Source of the DNA: Limnohabitans parvus II-B4
Lineage (GTDB): Bacteria; Pseudomonadota; Gammaproteobacteria; Burkholderiales; Burkholderiaceae_C
DNA: 64,000 nucleotides
Direction: 5' to 3'
Assembly: GCF_003063455.1 (NCBI RefSeq)
Contig: NZ_NESN01000005.1
Span: forward strand, 8,001-72,000
The notes under the pieces were generated by a model. The model saw only the letters and a list, made by a program, of their open reading frames with translations. It was not told where the DNA came from and ran no database searches. Shown in pieces: positions 45,876-55,152 of this stretch. Position numbers and translations under genes: made by a program. Each line of letters starts with the position of its first letter. Position 1 is the first letter of the stretch.

Positions 45876-46979
45876 ATGACCATTCTCGTCACCGGCGGCG
45901 CCGGCTTCATTGGCGCCAACTTTGTCCTCGATTGGCTGGCCGCCAGCAACGAGGCCGTCATCAACCTCGACAAACTCACCTATGCGGGCAACCCCGAAAC
46001 CCTGGCCAGCCTGCAAGGCGATGCGCGCCACCAACTGGTGCAAGGCGACATCGGTGACAGCGCTTTGGTGAGCCGCCTGCTGGCCGAGCACCAGCCCCGC
46101 GCCGTCATCAATTTTGCCGCCGAAAGCCATGTGGACCGGTCCATCCATGGCCCGGGCGAGTTCATCGAAACCAACATCGTGGGCACTTTCAGGCTGCTGG
46201 AAGCCGTGCGGGGGTATTGGAGTGGGTTGGCCGATGCAGACATTCGCGCGCAGGGGCTCGCTCCTACAGGGGCAGCTGACAAGCCCACTAAAGCGGGCTT
46301 TCGCTTTTTACACGTGTCGACTGACGAGGTGTATGGTTCGCTCGGCAAAGACGATCCGGCGTTTGCCGAGACGCACCGTTACGAACCCAACAGCCCCTAC
46401 AGCGCCAGCAAGGCCGCCAGCGACCACTTGGTGCGTGCCTGGCACCACACCTATGGCTTGCCGGTGCTGACCACCAACTGCAGCAACAACTACGGGCCCT
46501 ACCACTTCCCCGAAAAGCTGATCCCGCTGATGATTGTCAACGCCCTGGCGGGCAAGCCCCTGCCGGTGTATGGCGACGGCATGCAGGTGCGCGATTGGCT
46601 GTATGTGAAAGACCACTGCAGCGCCATCCGCACGGTGCTGGCGGGCGGCCGCTTGGGCGAGACCTACAACGTGGGTGGCTGGAATGAAAAGCCCAACATC
46701 GAGATCGTGCAGACCGTGTGCAAGCTGCTCGACGAGATGCGCCCCAAGGCCGGTGGCAGCTACGCCAGCCAGATCACCTACGTGACCGATCGCCCGGGCC
46801 ATGACCGCCGTTACGCCATTGACGCACGCAAACTCGAAGCCGAGCTGGGCTGGAAGCCTGCCGAGACCTTTGAAACCGGCATCCGCAAAACTGTGGCGTG
46901 GTATCTGGCCAACCCGGAGTGGGTGGCCCATGTGCAAAGCGGCGCTTACCGTGAGTGGGTGAACAAACAATATGCATGA
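45876..46979 (+). CDS. rfbB: dTDP-glucose 4,6-dehydratase, with in-frame repeat element
   Basis: A 367-residue extended SDR: NAD motif [43 protein letters not shown] and catalytic YSASKAASD. It makes dTDP-4-keto-6-deoxyglucose for deoxysugar synthesis. Residues about 121-140 ([20 protein letters not shown]) form an extra loop before [13 protein letters not shown] compared with the usual YW..L..(short)..FRF spacing, and their DNA (46243-46267) matches the REP element at 17361-17385. The gene is otherwise intact, so the enzyme may tolerate the insert. Followed by rfbD after a repeat cluster. Confidence 0.92.
   Translation: MTILVTGGAGFIGANFVLDWLAASNEAVINLDKLTYAGNPETLASLQGDARHQLVQGDIGDSALVSRLLAEHQPRAVINFAAESHVDRSIHGPGEFIETNIVGTFRLLEAVRGYWSGLADADIRAQGLAPTGAADKPTKAGFRFLHVSTDEVYGSLGKDDPAFAETHRYEPNSPYSASKAASDHLVRAWHHTYGLPVLTTNCSNNYGPYHFPEKLIPLMIVNALAGKPLPVYGDGMQVRDWLYVKDHCSAIRTVLAGGRLGETYNVGGWNEKPNIEIVQTVCKLLDEMRPKAGGSYASQITYVTDRPGHDRRYAIDARKLEAELGWKPAETFETGIRKTVAWYLANPEWVAHVQSGAYREWVNKQYA
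46243..46267. repeat. REP-like element inserted in frame within rfbB
   Basis: TTCGCGCGCAGGGGCTCGCT...: reverse complement of the 17361-17385 element with about 2 mismatches in 25. It encodes part of the extra loop of RfbB and keeps the reading frame open. Confidence 0.65.
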
Positions 46980-46986
46980 GCCGTGG

Positions 46987-47222
46987 ACCCCCGATCGGGT
47001 CGGGGGTGACAAAGCGAAGGCAATGCCCACAGATCAGGTCGGGGATGACAAAAACGAAGGCAATGCCCCCCGATCGGGTCGGGGTTGACAGGCATTTGTC
47101 ATACCCGCTCCCACCTCTGTCATACCCGCGCATGCGGGTATCCACGGCAGTCGAAGGCAAAAGGCATGGATCCCCGATCGGGTCGGGGATGACAAAAACG
47201 AAGGCAAACCCCGATCAGTCGG
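46987..47222. repeat. REP-like repeat cluster between rfbB and rfbD
   Basis: Five copies of the GATCGGGTCGGGG-type motif with GATC at 46993, 47032, 47072, 47176 and 47213 (spacing 37-40 bp where adjacent), each followed by TGACAAAAACGAAGGC-like sequence, plus one TCATACCCGCGCATGCGGGT palindrome near 47119. The 282-bp gap holds nothing else. It may separate expression of rfbB and rfbD or form several hairpins in a common transcript. Confidence 0.75.
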
Positions 47223-47261
47223 GGTGAAAAATAGGCGGTACAACATGAACAGGAACCCACT

Positions 47262-48158
47262 GTGAAAATCTTGCTGTTAGGCAAAAACGGTCAAGTCGGT
47301 TGGGAGCTGCAACGCAGCTTGGCACCCTTGGGCGAGGTGCTGGCGCTGGACCGGCACAGCACCGATTTTTGCGGTGATTTGAGCCAGCCCGAGCGCCTGG
47401 CTCAAACCGTGCGGGACTGGCGCCCTGACGTGATCGTCAATGCCGCCGCCCACACGGCCGTCGACAAAGCCGAGTCTGAATCCGAGTTGGCCCGCTGTCT
47501 GAACGTCACCGCACCGGCCGCACTGGCGCAAGCCGCCGCCGAAATCGGTGCCTGGCTGGTGCATTACTCGACCGACTACGTGTTCAACGGCGAGGGTGAT
47601 CAAGCTTGGCAAGAAGGCGATGCCACCGGCCCGCTCAGCGTCTACGGCCAGACCAAGCTTGAAGGCGAGCAGGCTATCGTCGCCAGTAGCTGCAAACACC
47701 TGATTTTTCGCGCCAGCTGGGTGTATGCGGCGCGGGGTGGCAACTTTGCCAAGACCATGCTGCGCCTGGCCGCTGAACGTGAACGCCTCACCGTGATCGA
47801 TGACCAACACGGTGCACCCACCGGCGCAGACCTGATTGCCGATGTGACCGCCCATGCCATTCGCCAGGTCATGGCGAGCCAAACGCCAGCGTTGGCTGGC
47901 ATTTACCACCTGGTGGCTTCGGGTGAAACCACTTGGCACGGCTATGCCAGCCACGTGATCGCACAGGCGCGTCACCTCCAGCCCGATCCGGGCCTGAAAG
48001 TGACCGAAATCGCACCCGTGCCCACCACCGCATTTCCAACGCCCGCCCAGCGGCCGCTGAATTCACGCTTGAGCACCCACAAGCTGCAAGAAGCCTTTGG
48101 GCTGGTGCCGCCGCCGTGGCAGCAAGGCGTCAACCGCATGCTGGCCGAGATCCTCTGA
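47262..48158 (+). CDS. rfbD: dTDP-4-dehydrorhamnose reductase
   Basis: A 298-residue SDR: MKILLLGKNGQVGWELQRSL at the N-terminus, VNAAAHTAVDKAE, YSTDYVFNGEGD and YGQTKLEGE with the catalytic Tyr/Lys. It makes dTDP-L-rhamnose. It uses GTG at 47262 as start with AGGAA 7 bp upstream. rfbA and rfbC, usually beside rfbBD, are not in the window. Confidence 0.95.
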   Translation: MKILLLGKNGQVGWELQRSLAPLGEVLALDRHSTDFCGDLSQPERLAQTVRDWRPDVIVNAAAHTAVDKAESESELARCLNVTAPAALAQAAAEIGAWLVHYSTDYVFNGEGDQAWQEGDATGPLSVYGQTKLEGEQAIVASSCKHLIFRASWVYAARGGNFAKTMLRLAAERERLTVIDDQHGAPTGADLIADVTAHAIRQVMASQTPALAGIYHLVASGETTWHGYASHVIAQARHLQPDPGLKVTEIAPVPTTAFPTPAQRPLNSRLSTHKLQEAFGLVPPPWQQGVNRMLAEIL

Positions 48159-48227
48159 GTCGTCACGGGCTTGCGGCACAATCCTCTGAACTTTTGAACC
48201 CTCTTTTTTGACACTTCGCCACGCACC

Positions 48228-49127
48228 ATGACCGACAACACCGCTGCCCCCACCGTTGCCCCGCATGACCAGGCCCAGATCCTGGCGCAGGCCATGCCCT
48301 ACATCCGCAAGTTCCACGGCAAGACCTTGGTCATCAAATACGGCGGCAACGCCATGACCGACCCGGCCCTGCAGCAGGCCTTTGCCGAAGACGTGGTGCT
48401 GCTGAAGCTGGTGGGCATGAACCCGGTGGTGGTGCACGGCGGTGGCCCACAAATTGAAACGGCCTTGAAGCGCTTGGGCAAAAAAGGCGAATTCATCCAG
48501 GGCATGCGCGTGACCGATGCCGAGACCATGGAAGTGGTGGAGTGGGTGCTGGGCGGCGAAGTGCAGCAAGACATCGTGGGCATGATCAACCGCGCAGGCG
48601 GCAAGGCCGTGGGCCTGACGGGCCGTGACGGTGGCCTGATTCGCGCCAAAAAACTGCGCTTGGTGGACAGTCAGGACCCGACGAAAGAACACGACGTGGG
48701 CCAGGTGGGCGAGATCGAAAGCATTGACCCTTCCATCTTGACCTGCTTGCAAGACGATGCCTTCATCCCCGTGGTCAGCCCCATTGGGTTTGGTGCCAAC
48801 AACGAAAGCTACAACATCAACGCCGATGTGGTGGCCGCCAAGTTGGCCACCGTGCTGCAAGCCGAAAAATTGCTCATGCTCACCAACATCCGTGGCGTGC
48901 TGGACAAGCAAGGTGAACTGCTGACCGAGTTGACGCCCAGCCGCATCGACGAGTTGTGTGCCGACGGCACCATCAGCGGCGGCATGATCCCTAAAATTGC
49001 CGGTGCACTCGATGCCGCCAAGAGCGGTGTCAACGCGGTGCACATCATCGATGGCCGTGTGCCCCACGCCATGCTGCTGGAGGTGCTGTCCGAGCAAGCC
49101 TTCGGCACCATGATCCGCAGCCGTTGA
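48228..49127 (+). CDS. argB: Acetylglutamate kinase
   Basis: A 299-residue amino-acid-kinase-fold enzyme: [30 protein letters not shown] (N-acetylglutamate site), [16 protein letters not shown] and [19 protein letters not shown]. It phosphorylates N-acetylglutamate in arginine synthesis. Single gene with slmA 47 bp downstream. Confidence 0.96.
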   Translation: MTDNTAAPTVAPHDQAQILAQAMPYIRKFHGKTLVIKYGGNAMTDPALQQAFAEDVVLLKLVGMNPVVVHGGGPQIETALKRLGKKGEFIQGMRVTDAETMEVVEWVLGGEVQQDIVGMINRAGGKAVGLTGRDGGLIRAKKLRLVDSQDPTKEHDVGQVGEIESIDPSILTCLQDDAFIPVVSPIGFGANNESYNINADVVAAKLATVLQAEKLLMLTNIRGVLDKQGELLTELTPSRIDELCADGTISGGMIPKIAGALDAAKSGVNAVHIIDGRVPHAMLLEVLSEQAFGTMIRSR

Positions 49128-49174
49128 AAGCGCGCGCACGTCTGCGTGACCAGAATTAAAAAAGAGGGGGAGAC

Positions 49175-49798
49175 ATGGCAGACCAAGAAACACAAAGCGA
49201 GCGTTTTTCAGACGAGGACGCGACGCCTGCACGCAAACGCCCGCGCCCGGGTGAGCGGCGCTTGCAGATTTTGCAAACGCTGGCCGCCATGCTGGAGCAG
49301 CCCGGTGCAGAGCGTGTGACCACGGCCAGCCTGGCCGCCAAGATCGGCGTGAGCGAAGCGGCCCTGTACCGACACTTCGCCAGCAAGGCGCAGATGTTCG
49401 AGGGCCTGATTGATTTTGTAGACCAATCGGTGATCGGCCTGATTCGGCAGGTGACAGATCGAGAGCCCGCAGGCCCTGTGCAGGCCAGCCGCATCGTGGC
49501 CTTGTTGCTGCAGTTTGCCGAGAAAAACCCAGGCATGAGCCGCGTGATGATTGGCGATGCCCTGGTGCTGGAGCACGAACGCTTGCAAGAGCGCATCAAC
49601 TTGCTGTTTGACAAGATCGAGGCGCAGCTGCGTCAGTCCCTCAAAGGCATTGAGTCAGCCACCCCCACGGCCGATGCTCAGTTGGTGGCCTCGTTGTTGG
49701 TGGCCTTCATGCAAGGGCGCTTGCAGCGCTTTGCCCGATCAGGCTTCAAGCGGCTGCCTTCGGAGCATTTGCAGGCGGCGCTGGCGCGGATGCTTTAA
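49175..49798 (+). CDS. slmA: Nucleoid occlusion factor SlmA
   Basis: A 207-residue TetR-fold protein matching SlmA: RRLQILQTLAAMLEQPGAERVTTASLAAKIGVSEAALYRHF in the DNA-binding part (each half under 20 residues) and IALLLQF...NPGMSRVMIGDALVLEHERL region in the C-terminal FtsZ-interacting domain. It blocks Z-ring formation over the nucleoid. RBS GAGGGGGAG before ATG 49175. Next to argB, as often in Burkholderiales. Confidence 0.92.
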   Translation: MADQETQSERFSDEDATPARKRPRPGERRLQILQTLAAMLEQPGAERVTTASLAAKIGVSEAALYRHFASKAQMFEGLIDFVDQSVIGLIRQVTDREPAGPVQASRIVALLLQFAEKNPGMSRVMIGDALVLEHERLQERINLLFDKIEAQLRQSLKGIESATPTADAQLVASLLVAFMQGRLQRFARSGFKRLPSEHLQAALARML

Positions 49799-49882
49799 GG
49801 CTTCCCAAGCCTCCCCGTGTGCTGCACTGGTGGTGTTGTTTCGTATGGTCTTGTTGTGTCCGGGCCGTGTGCGTCAATGGCG

Positions 49883-49960
49883 AATTTAGGCTGGAAGCGG
49901 ACCATCGCTACGAGCAGTTGACCGGCAGAAGCCGACCTACAGCGGCCGTTTGACCTATCG
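49883..49960 (+). repeat. Dispersed 78-bp repeat, copy 2
   Basis: Near-identical to 4800-4877 over its first ~52 bases (ATTTAGGCTG to AGAAGCCGACC), then diverging. Located in the 235-bp gap between slmA and the Crp/Fnr gene, which contains no gene otherwise. Confidence 0.75.
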
Positions 49961-50033
49961 GTGCGTTTCTAGTCATTTGACCTTTGAAACAAATTGAGAA
50001 CACCCTCTTGAAATTTGTAAAGTCTCGCGACTT

Positions 50034-50747
50034 CTAGTCGGACCTTTCGATCAATCCTCGCAAATTCAACACCTCGATCCAGCCGCGACCCAGTTTCAAA
50101 ACGCCATCGCCTTCGAGCACTTTAAGAGCAATCGATGCCTTCGGACGGCTGATGCCGCAGCTGGCAGCTATCTGTTCATGTGTTGCGACGACGACGGTAC
50201 GCCGGTCGGATCGGCTGGGCAAATCAGCCGCCATGCGCGCCAAGCCAGCACAAAGGCGGGTTTGCACGCCTCTTGCAGCCCAACTGCGCTCACGTGCTTG
50301 CAGCTCACGCAGGCGCTGACCGAGAAAACGCACCAACATTAGCAGCAAACCCTGATCATTCAGCAGACAAGTCTCAATGTCTTTCAGCGGTAGCCATTGA
50401 ATGGTGCTGGGCTCTCCGACCACCAAGTCACTCCCGCTGGGCAGCTGGTTGAACAAGTAAGAAAGAAAAGCCATTTCACCCGCGCGAAATGAAATGGGAA
50501 CGATTTGCCCGCCTTGGACACCCGGCACATGCACAACAGCATCGAGGCGACCGCTCATGACGAAAGGCAGTTGCGTCACGCGATCTCCCGCTTTGCACAA
50601 GCTCACCCCTGCAGCAAATCGGTGCAGCGGCCTGCTCTTGAAGGCCAGCGGTTGCGCAAGGGCGTTCGCAAACTTGCGGCTCAATTGACGGCTTTGCAAA
50701 AGTTCTGCCGCGAAGCGATCACTGGAATGCAGTTGATTAGGGGTCAT
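50034..50747 (-). CDS. Crp/Fnr family transcriptional regulator
   Basis: A 237-residue regulator: cyclic-nucleotide-binding beta barrel (LCKAGDRVTQLPFVMSGRLD, FRAGEMAFLSYLFNQLPSGSDL), dimer helix and a Crp-type HTH (ATHEQIAASCGISRPKASIALKVLEGDG). No iron-sulfur cysteines as in Fnr. Start 50747 (MTPNQLHSSDRF) is my choice; an in-frame ATG at 50795 is also possible and would add 16 residues. Divergent from the Bug/sulfatase operon, which it probably controls; ATTCGC/GCGAAT half-sites at 50805-50810 and 50825-50830 lie in the shared gap. Confidence 0.85.
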   Translation of the reverse strand: MTPNQLHSSDRFAAELLQSRQLSRKFANALAQPLAFKSRPLHRFAAGVSLCKAGDRVTQLPFVMSGRLDAVVHVPGVQGGQIVPISFRAGEMAFLSYLFNQLPSGSDLVVGEPSTIQWLPLKDIETCLLNDQGLLLMLVRFLGQRLRELQARERSWAARGVQTRLCAGLARMAADLPSRSDRRTVVVATHEQIAASCGISRPKASIALKVLEGDGVLKLGRGWIEVLNLRGLIERSD

Positions 50748-50875
50748 TCCTGTATTGTTCCCGAAGATACTGAAGCGCGCTCCAGCCCGGCACATGATCG
50801 TTTTATTCGCAAATGGCCTTCACCGCGAATATGCCCACACCCAATGCTGATTGCAGCTTCCTTGAAAGGATCATC

Positions 50876-51844
50876 ATGTTGAACCGTCGCCACTGCTTGA
50901 CCTACATCGGAACCAGCGCTGTCGCAGGCCTCTCGCCCAGCCTGGCCTTTGCGCAAGGCAAACCATTGAAAATCCTCGTGGGTTATCCCGCAGGGGGGGC
51001 GGTGGATGTGGTGGCTCGCCAAGTCGGTGAGGAACTTCGTGTCGCAGGCTACAACACGGTCATAGAAAACCGAACGGGTGCCGCTGGGCAACTGGCCACC
51101 GAGGCGATGCTTGCTGCTTCTGCCGATGGCAGCACGATTGTGATGATGCCAGGGGGCAATGCGACGATCTTCCCGCATGTCTATCCAAAACTGCGTTATT
51201 CGATGAGTGATCTCGCACCGCTGGCAGGTGTTTGCTCTTTCCAGTTTGCTTTGGGTGTCGGGCCGGGCACACCTGCCAAAACACTCAAGGAGTTTGTGGA
51301 TTGGGCCAAGGCCAACCCTGGTAAGGCCAGCTACGGCACGCCGGGTGCTGGCACGGCCATGCACTTCATGGGTGTGATGTTTGGGCGCAAGGCTGGCATC
51401 GATTTTCAGCATGTGCCCTATCGCGGCGGTGCAGCCGCTATGACGGATGTGTTGGGTGGGACGATTCCCGCCCTCTCCACGACGCTCCCCAACCTGGTGA
51501 CGCATCACAAGTCCGGCAAGCTTCGCATTCTTGGTTTCAGCGGAGACAAGGCCTTGCCGGGCCTGTCGGGCGTGCTCACGTTCAAAGAGCAGGGCTACCC
51601 CGAATTGCAGCTGAACGAGGTGTTTGCGTTTTTTGCATCGAGCAAAACGCCGAAAGCGATCCAACTCGAACTGGAAGCCGCGATTGTTGCTGCGGTGCGC
51701 AGCCCACGCTTGGTTGCTGCCATTGAAAAACTCGAGTTTGATTCTGACGTCAGGTCTTCGGCTGATTTGGCGCGTCATCTCAAAGAGGATTTTGAACGCT
51801 GGGGCCCTGTCATCAAAGCTACGGGATACACCGCTGACAACTGA
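50876..51844 (+). CDS. TctC/Bug family periplasmic solute-binding protein
   Basis: A 322-residue exported receptor: signal peptide with Tat-like start MLNRRHCLTYIGTS and cleavage after FAQ (~27), then PLKILVGYPAGGAVDVVARQ, HVPYRGGAAAMTDVL and the usual second-lobe sequence. It should bind a small anionic or sulfated ligand for uptake or sensing. RBS GAAAGGA before ATG 50876. Heads the operon with two sulfatases, 32 bp upstream of the first. Confidence 0.9.
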   Translation: MLNRRHCLTYIGTSAVAGLSPSLAFAQGKPLKILVGYPAGGAVDVVARQVGEELRVAGYNTVIENRTGAAGQLATEAMLAASADGSTIVMMPGGNATIFPHVYPKLRYSMSDLAPLAGVCSFQFALGVGPGTPAKTLKEFVDWAKANPGKASYGTPGAGTAMHFMGVMFGRKAGIDFQHVPYRGGAAAMTDVLGGTIPALSTTLPNLVTHHKSGKLRILGFSGDKALPGLSGVLTFKEQGYPELQLNEVFAFFASSKTPKAIQLELEAAIVAAVRSPRLVAAIEKLEFDSDVRSSADLARHLKEDFERWGPVIKATGYTADN

Positions 51845-51876
51845 TGCAGTTCATTCGCTAACCTGGGTGACACGAT

Positions 51877-53448
51877 TTGAAAAGACCTAACATTTTGCTC
51901 ATCATGAGCGATCAGCACCGCGCTGATTGTTTTGGATTCGAAGGCCGCCGGGTGCAAACGCCGCACCTTGATTTGCTGGCCCGGCAAGGTACGCGATTCA
52001 CCCAATGCATCACCCCAAATGTGGTGTGCATGCCCTCAAGAAGCGCCATCTTGACCGGTATGCTGCCATTGACCAGTGGGGTGCACGACAACGGTATTGA
52101 TCTGGACGAGTCCATCGCGGCGGGAGGCTTTTCCGGATCACTGAGCAAAGCGGGCTACGACACGCGATTCATCGGCAAGGCGCATTTTTCGAGCAACCAT
52201 TCCTACGCCAACCGTCCAACCGGTCGCTGCGAGAACATTCCCAGTTCGCATATGTTTGCAGACGATTGGCAAGGCCCTTACATGGGCTTTGAAAAGGTCG
52301 AGTTGATGCAATTGGGGCACAACTACTGGCTACCCGAGGCCAGCCCTGGCGGCTTGCATTACGAGCGTTGGTACCACCGCGATGGCTTGGGTGCCATGAA
52401 GAACGCCCTGTACAGCCAGCGCCTTGACCCGAAAACACAGGCTGCACAAACGCACAACAGCGCCCTGCCCACGGCTTGGCACAACAGCACTTGGGTGGGA
52501 GATCGCACGGTCGCGTACATCGCTGAGCAGGGGCGGCGCCAGCGAGAAGCCACCGATGCCCAAGCGACAGCACAGCCGTTTTGCGCGTGGGTGTCGATGG
52601 CAGATCCGCATCACCCTTTTGATGCACCTGCGCCCTGGTGTTGGATGCATCGCCCAGATGAGGTGGATCTGCCACCGCATCGGCTTCGAGATTTGGACAA
52701 ACGCCCCTGGTGGCACAGAGCCGCACTTGAAAACACGCCCGGCGGCACACCAGAAAGCCGAAAAGTGCGTGAGGAATACTCGCGCATGACACCGCAAAGC
52801 GATGCTCAGTTGCGAGAAATAATTGCCAATTACTACGGCATGATTTCTTTGGTGGACCACCAGGTGGGGCGGATCTTGTCTGCGCTGGACGATGCGGGCC
52901 TGGCTGACAAAACGCTCGTGGTGTTCACTTCTGACCACGGTGAATTGCTGGGCGATCATGGCCTCATGCTCAAAGGCCCGATGCATTACGAAGGCCTGCT
53001 GCGCGTAGGTTTGATCATGCGTGGACCTGGCATTGCTGCCAATCAAGAAAACAACCAACCTGTCTCCACGCTGGACTTGGCAGCGACCTTTGGCGACTAT
53101 GCATCCACACCTGTGCCCTCTGCTGTACACAGCCAAAGCCTGCGCCCACTGCTCACCGGCATTGGCAACGCAGAGCGCGATCACGCCTACAACGAATGGC
53201 GCCTGGGTCCATCGCGTTGTGGTGTCGCCTTGGACTTGCGCACTGTGCGCACCCGCAGCGCCAAGCTCACGCTTGAATTAGACAGTGGGGTCGGTGAAAT
53301 GTATGACCTGAGCAACGACCCCTATGAGTGCGTCAACCTGTTTGACGATCCTAAGCATCGCGGCTTGCGTGAGGAGTTGATGCAGCGGCTCATGAGCCGC
53401 CCGGATGATATTCGCAACCCACTGCCTGAACCCGTTGGGCCTGCTTGA
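51877..53448 (+). CDS. Type I sulfatase, cytoplasmic
   Basis: A 523-residue arylsulfatase-fold enzyme: NILLIMSDQHRADCFGF start with metal Asp residues, catalytic signature Cys51-x-Pro-Ser-Arg (CMPSRSAILTG), later VVFTSDHGELLGDHGLM with metal ligands and the Lys/His pocket residues. Cys51 must be converted to formylglycine, so a maturase is needed elsewhere in the genome. No signal peptide, so it acts inside the cell. The start appears to be TTG at 51877 (no ATG fits); GGGTGA lies upstream. 32 bp after the Bug gene and 12 bp before the second sulfatase. Confidence 0.88.
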   Translation: MKRPNILLIMSDQHRADCFGFEGRRVQTPHLDLLARQGTRFTQCITPNVVCMPSRSAILTGMLPLTSGVHDNGIDLDESIAAGGFSGSLSKAGYDTRFIGKAHFSSNHSYANRPTGRCENIPSSHMFADDWQGPYMGFEKVELMQLGHNYWLPEASPGGLHYERWYHRDGLGAMKNALYSQRLDPKTQAAQTHNSALPTAWHNSTWVGDRTVAYIAEQGRRQREATDAQATAQPFCAWVSMADPHHPFDAPAPWCWMHRPDEVDLPPHRLRDLDKRPWWHRAALENTPGGTPESRKVREEYSRMTPQSDAQLREIIANYYGMISLVDHQVGRILSALDDAGLADKTLVVFTSDHGELLGDHGLMLKGPMHYEGLLRVGLIMRGPGIAANQENNQPVSTLDLAATFGDYASTPVPSAVHSQSLRPLLTGIGNAERDHAYNEWRLGPSRCGVALDLRTVRTRSAKLTLELDSGVGEMYDLSNDPYECVNLFDDPKHRGLREELMQRLMSRPDDIRNPLPEPVGPA

Positions 53449-53460
53449 GGACCTTGGACG

Positions 53461-54891
53461 ATGACCTTGAACACGTTGATTCTTTTGACCGACGAGCAAG
53501 ATGCGCATGCCTTGGGCTGCGCTGGCCACCCTTTCGTCAAGACACCCCATCTGGACGCCCTGGCTGCCCGTGGCACTCGATTCACTCAAGCCCTCACACC
53601 CTCGCCCATCTGCGTCCCCGCACGGGCCGCACTGGCCACAGGGCGCTGGGTGCATGACATCGCCTATTGGGACAACGCCATGGGCTACGACGGGCGTATC
53701 CCCGGTTGGGGGCACGCACTCCAAGCTGCTGGTCACTGCGTCGAGTCGATGGGCAAATTGCACTATGTCAATGCCACTGCGCTCACCGGATTTTCCAAGC
53801 AGCACGATCCCTTGCATCTGGCCGATGGCATCGGGCAGGTCTGGGGCTCGGTGCGCAACCCATTGCCCAATACGCCGCGCCCATCGCGGCTGTTCACCGA
53901 ACTAGGTGCTGGGCTGTCCAGCTACAACCAGTACGACATTGCCTCGGCTGAGCATGCAGCCCAGTGGTTGCATGACAAGGCCGCCGAAAAAGATGCTGCG
54001 CCATGGACCTTGTTCGTTGGTTTCGTCGCGCCACATTTCCCATTGGTCGTGCCCCAACGCTACCTCGATGCCATCGACATGGATGCCATTGCCGACCCAC
54101 GGCTACATCCGCTCAGCGGCTATCAGCGTCACCCGTGGGTGCAGCGGCATGCGGATTTTTCAAATGCAGACGATGAGTTGGGCACACCTGAGCGCCGCCG
54201 CTTGGCTTTGGCTTGCTATTACGCTTTGACATGCTTCATTGACGAGCAAATCGGCAAAGTGCTTGAAGCGCTTGGACAAACCGGTTTGCAAACATCCACC
54301 CGAGTGATCATGAGCAGTGATCATGGCGACAACCAAGGTGTGCGCGGGATGTGGAACAAATCAACGCTCTACCGCGAAGCCACCCATATCCCTTTGATCT
54401 TGGCTGGGCCAGGAATCCCTGAAGGCAAGGTCTGCGCGACCCAAGTCAACCTGGTTGATATCGCTCCGACCTTACTCGACAACGCGAACCTGCCCGCAGA
54501 CCCCACGCTGCCGGGCCGATCGCTTGTGGAGATCGCCAACGAGAACGATGATCCAGAGCGTATCGGCTTCAGCGAATACCACGCCGTGGGCTCACCCAGC
54601 GCAGCCTATTTGGTGCGACAAGGCCAGTGGGCGTATCACCACTACGTGGGCTATGAACCAGAATTGTTTGACATGTCGGTTGATCCAGGACAAACCGTTG
54701 ACCTCGCTGCTAAAGATGGTTATCAGCCGATCCGCAAACACATGGAATCGCTTTTGAATCACATGCTTGACCCAGAAGTTGCCGACCAGAACGCCAAGGC
54801 CGATCAAGACGCGTTGGTCGCGCGATTCGGTGGCCGGGAAGCCGCTTTGGGCAAAGGCCCAATGGGCGCAAGCCCAGTGCCGTTGATCTGA
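53461..54891 (+). CDS. Type I sulfatase, cytoplasmic, second in operon
   Basis: A 476-residue sulfatase-fold enzyme: LILLTDEQDAHALGCAGHP, Cys51-Val-Pro-Ala-Arg signature (CVPARAALATG), and RVIMSSDHGDNQGVRGMWNK with metal ligands. Ala replaces the usual Ser in CxPSR, which many functional sulfatases and choline-sulfatase-like enzymes also do. No signal peptide. 12 bp after the first sulfatase; both together suggest stepwise desulfation of one imported compound. Confidence 0.87.
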   Translation: MTLNTLILLTDEQDAHALGCAGHPFVKTPHLDALAARGTRFTQALTPSPICVPARAALATGRWVHDIAYWDNAMGYDGRIPGWGHALQAAGHCVESMGKLHYVNATALTGFSKQHDPLHLADGIGQVWGSVRNPLPNTPRPSRLFTELGAGLSSYNQYDIASAEHAAQWLHDKAAEKDAAPWTLFVGFVAPHFPLVVPQRYLDAIDMDAIADPRLHPLSGYQRHPWVQRHADFSNADDELGTPERRRLALACYYALTCFIDEQIGKVLEALGQTGLQTSTRVIMSSDHGDNQGVRGMWNKSTLYREATHIPLILAGPGIPEGKVCATQVNLVDIAPTLLDNANLPADPTLPGRSLVEIANENDDPERIGFSEYHAVGSPSAAYLVRQGQWAYHHYVGYEPELFDMSVDPGQTVDLAAKDGYQPIRKHMESLLNHMLDPEVADQNAKADQDALVARFGGREAALGKGPMGASPVPLI

Positions 54892-55152
54892 CGTAGGCTA
54901 TACCAAACGTCAATAAGGCCAAGTCGATGGCCTCGACTCAAGGGTGGCCCGAATTTTGTGTAAATGGGGCGAGTGTTCAACCATTGGTGTCCGTACTCCA
55001 AATTGGACGATCACAGGTTGTGACCGCTTTGGAGAAATTCACCTGAATTTTCAACACCTCACGAAAGACCTATCGCCACGTCGATGTCTTTAACGATGTA
55101 AAGCCAAATAGCCGCTACCGCTGCTAAGCAGACCATACAAGATCGAAACGGA
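54892..55152. other. Intergenic region, no feature found
   Basis: 261 bp between the convergent second sulfatase and manD genes. Slightly AT-richer; no terminator, repeat or coding sequence that I can support. Confidence 0.5.

Noticed and set aside
54892..55152. Possible transposase C-terminus in the gap after the sulfatases
   Set aside because: One frame gives a short plausible string near 55070-55125 but it has no start, no motif and no terminal inverted repeats.
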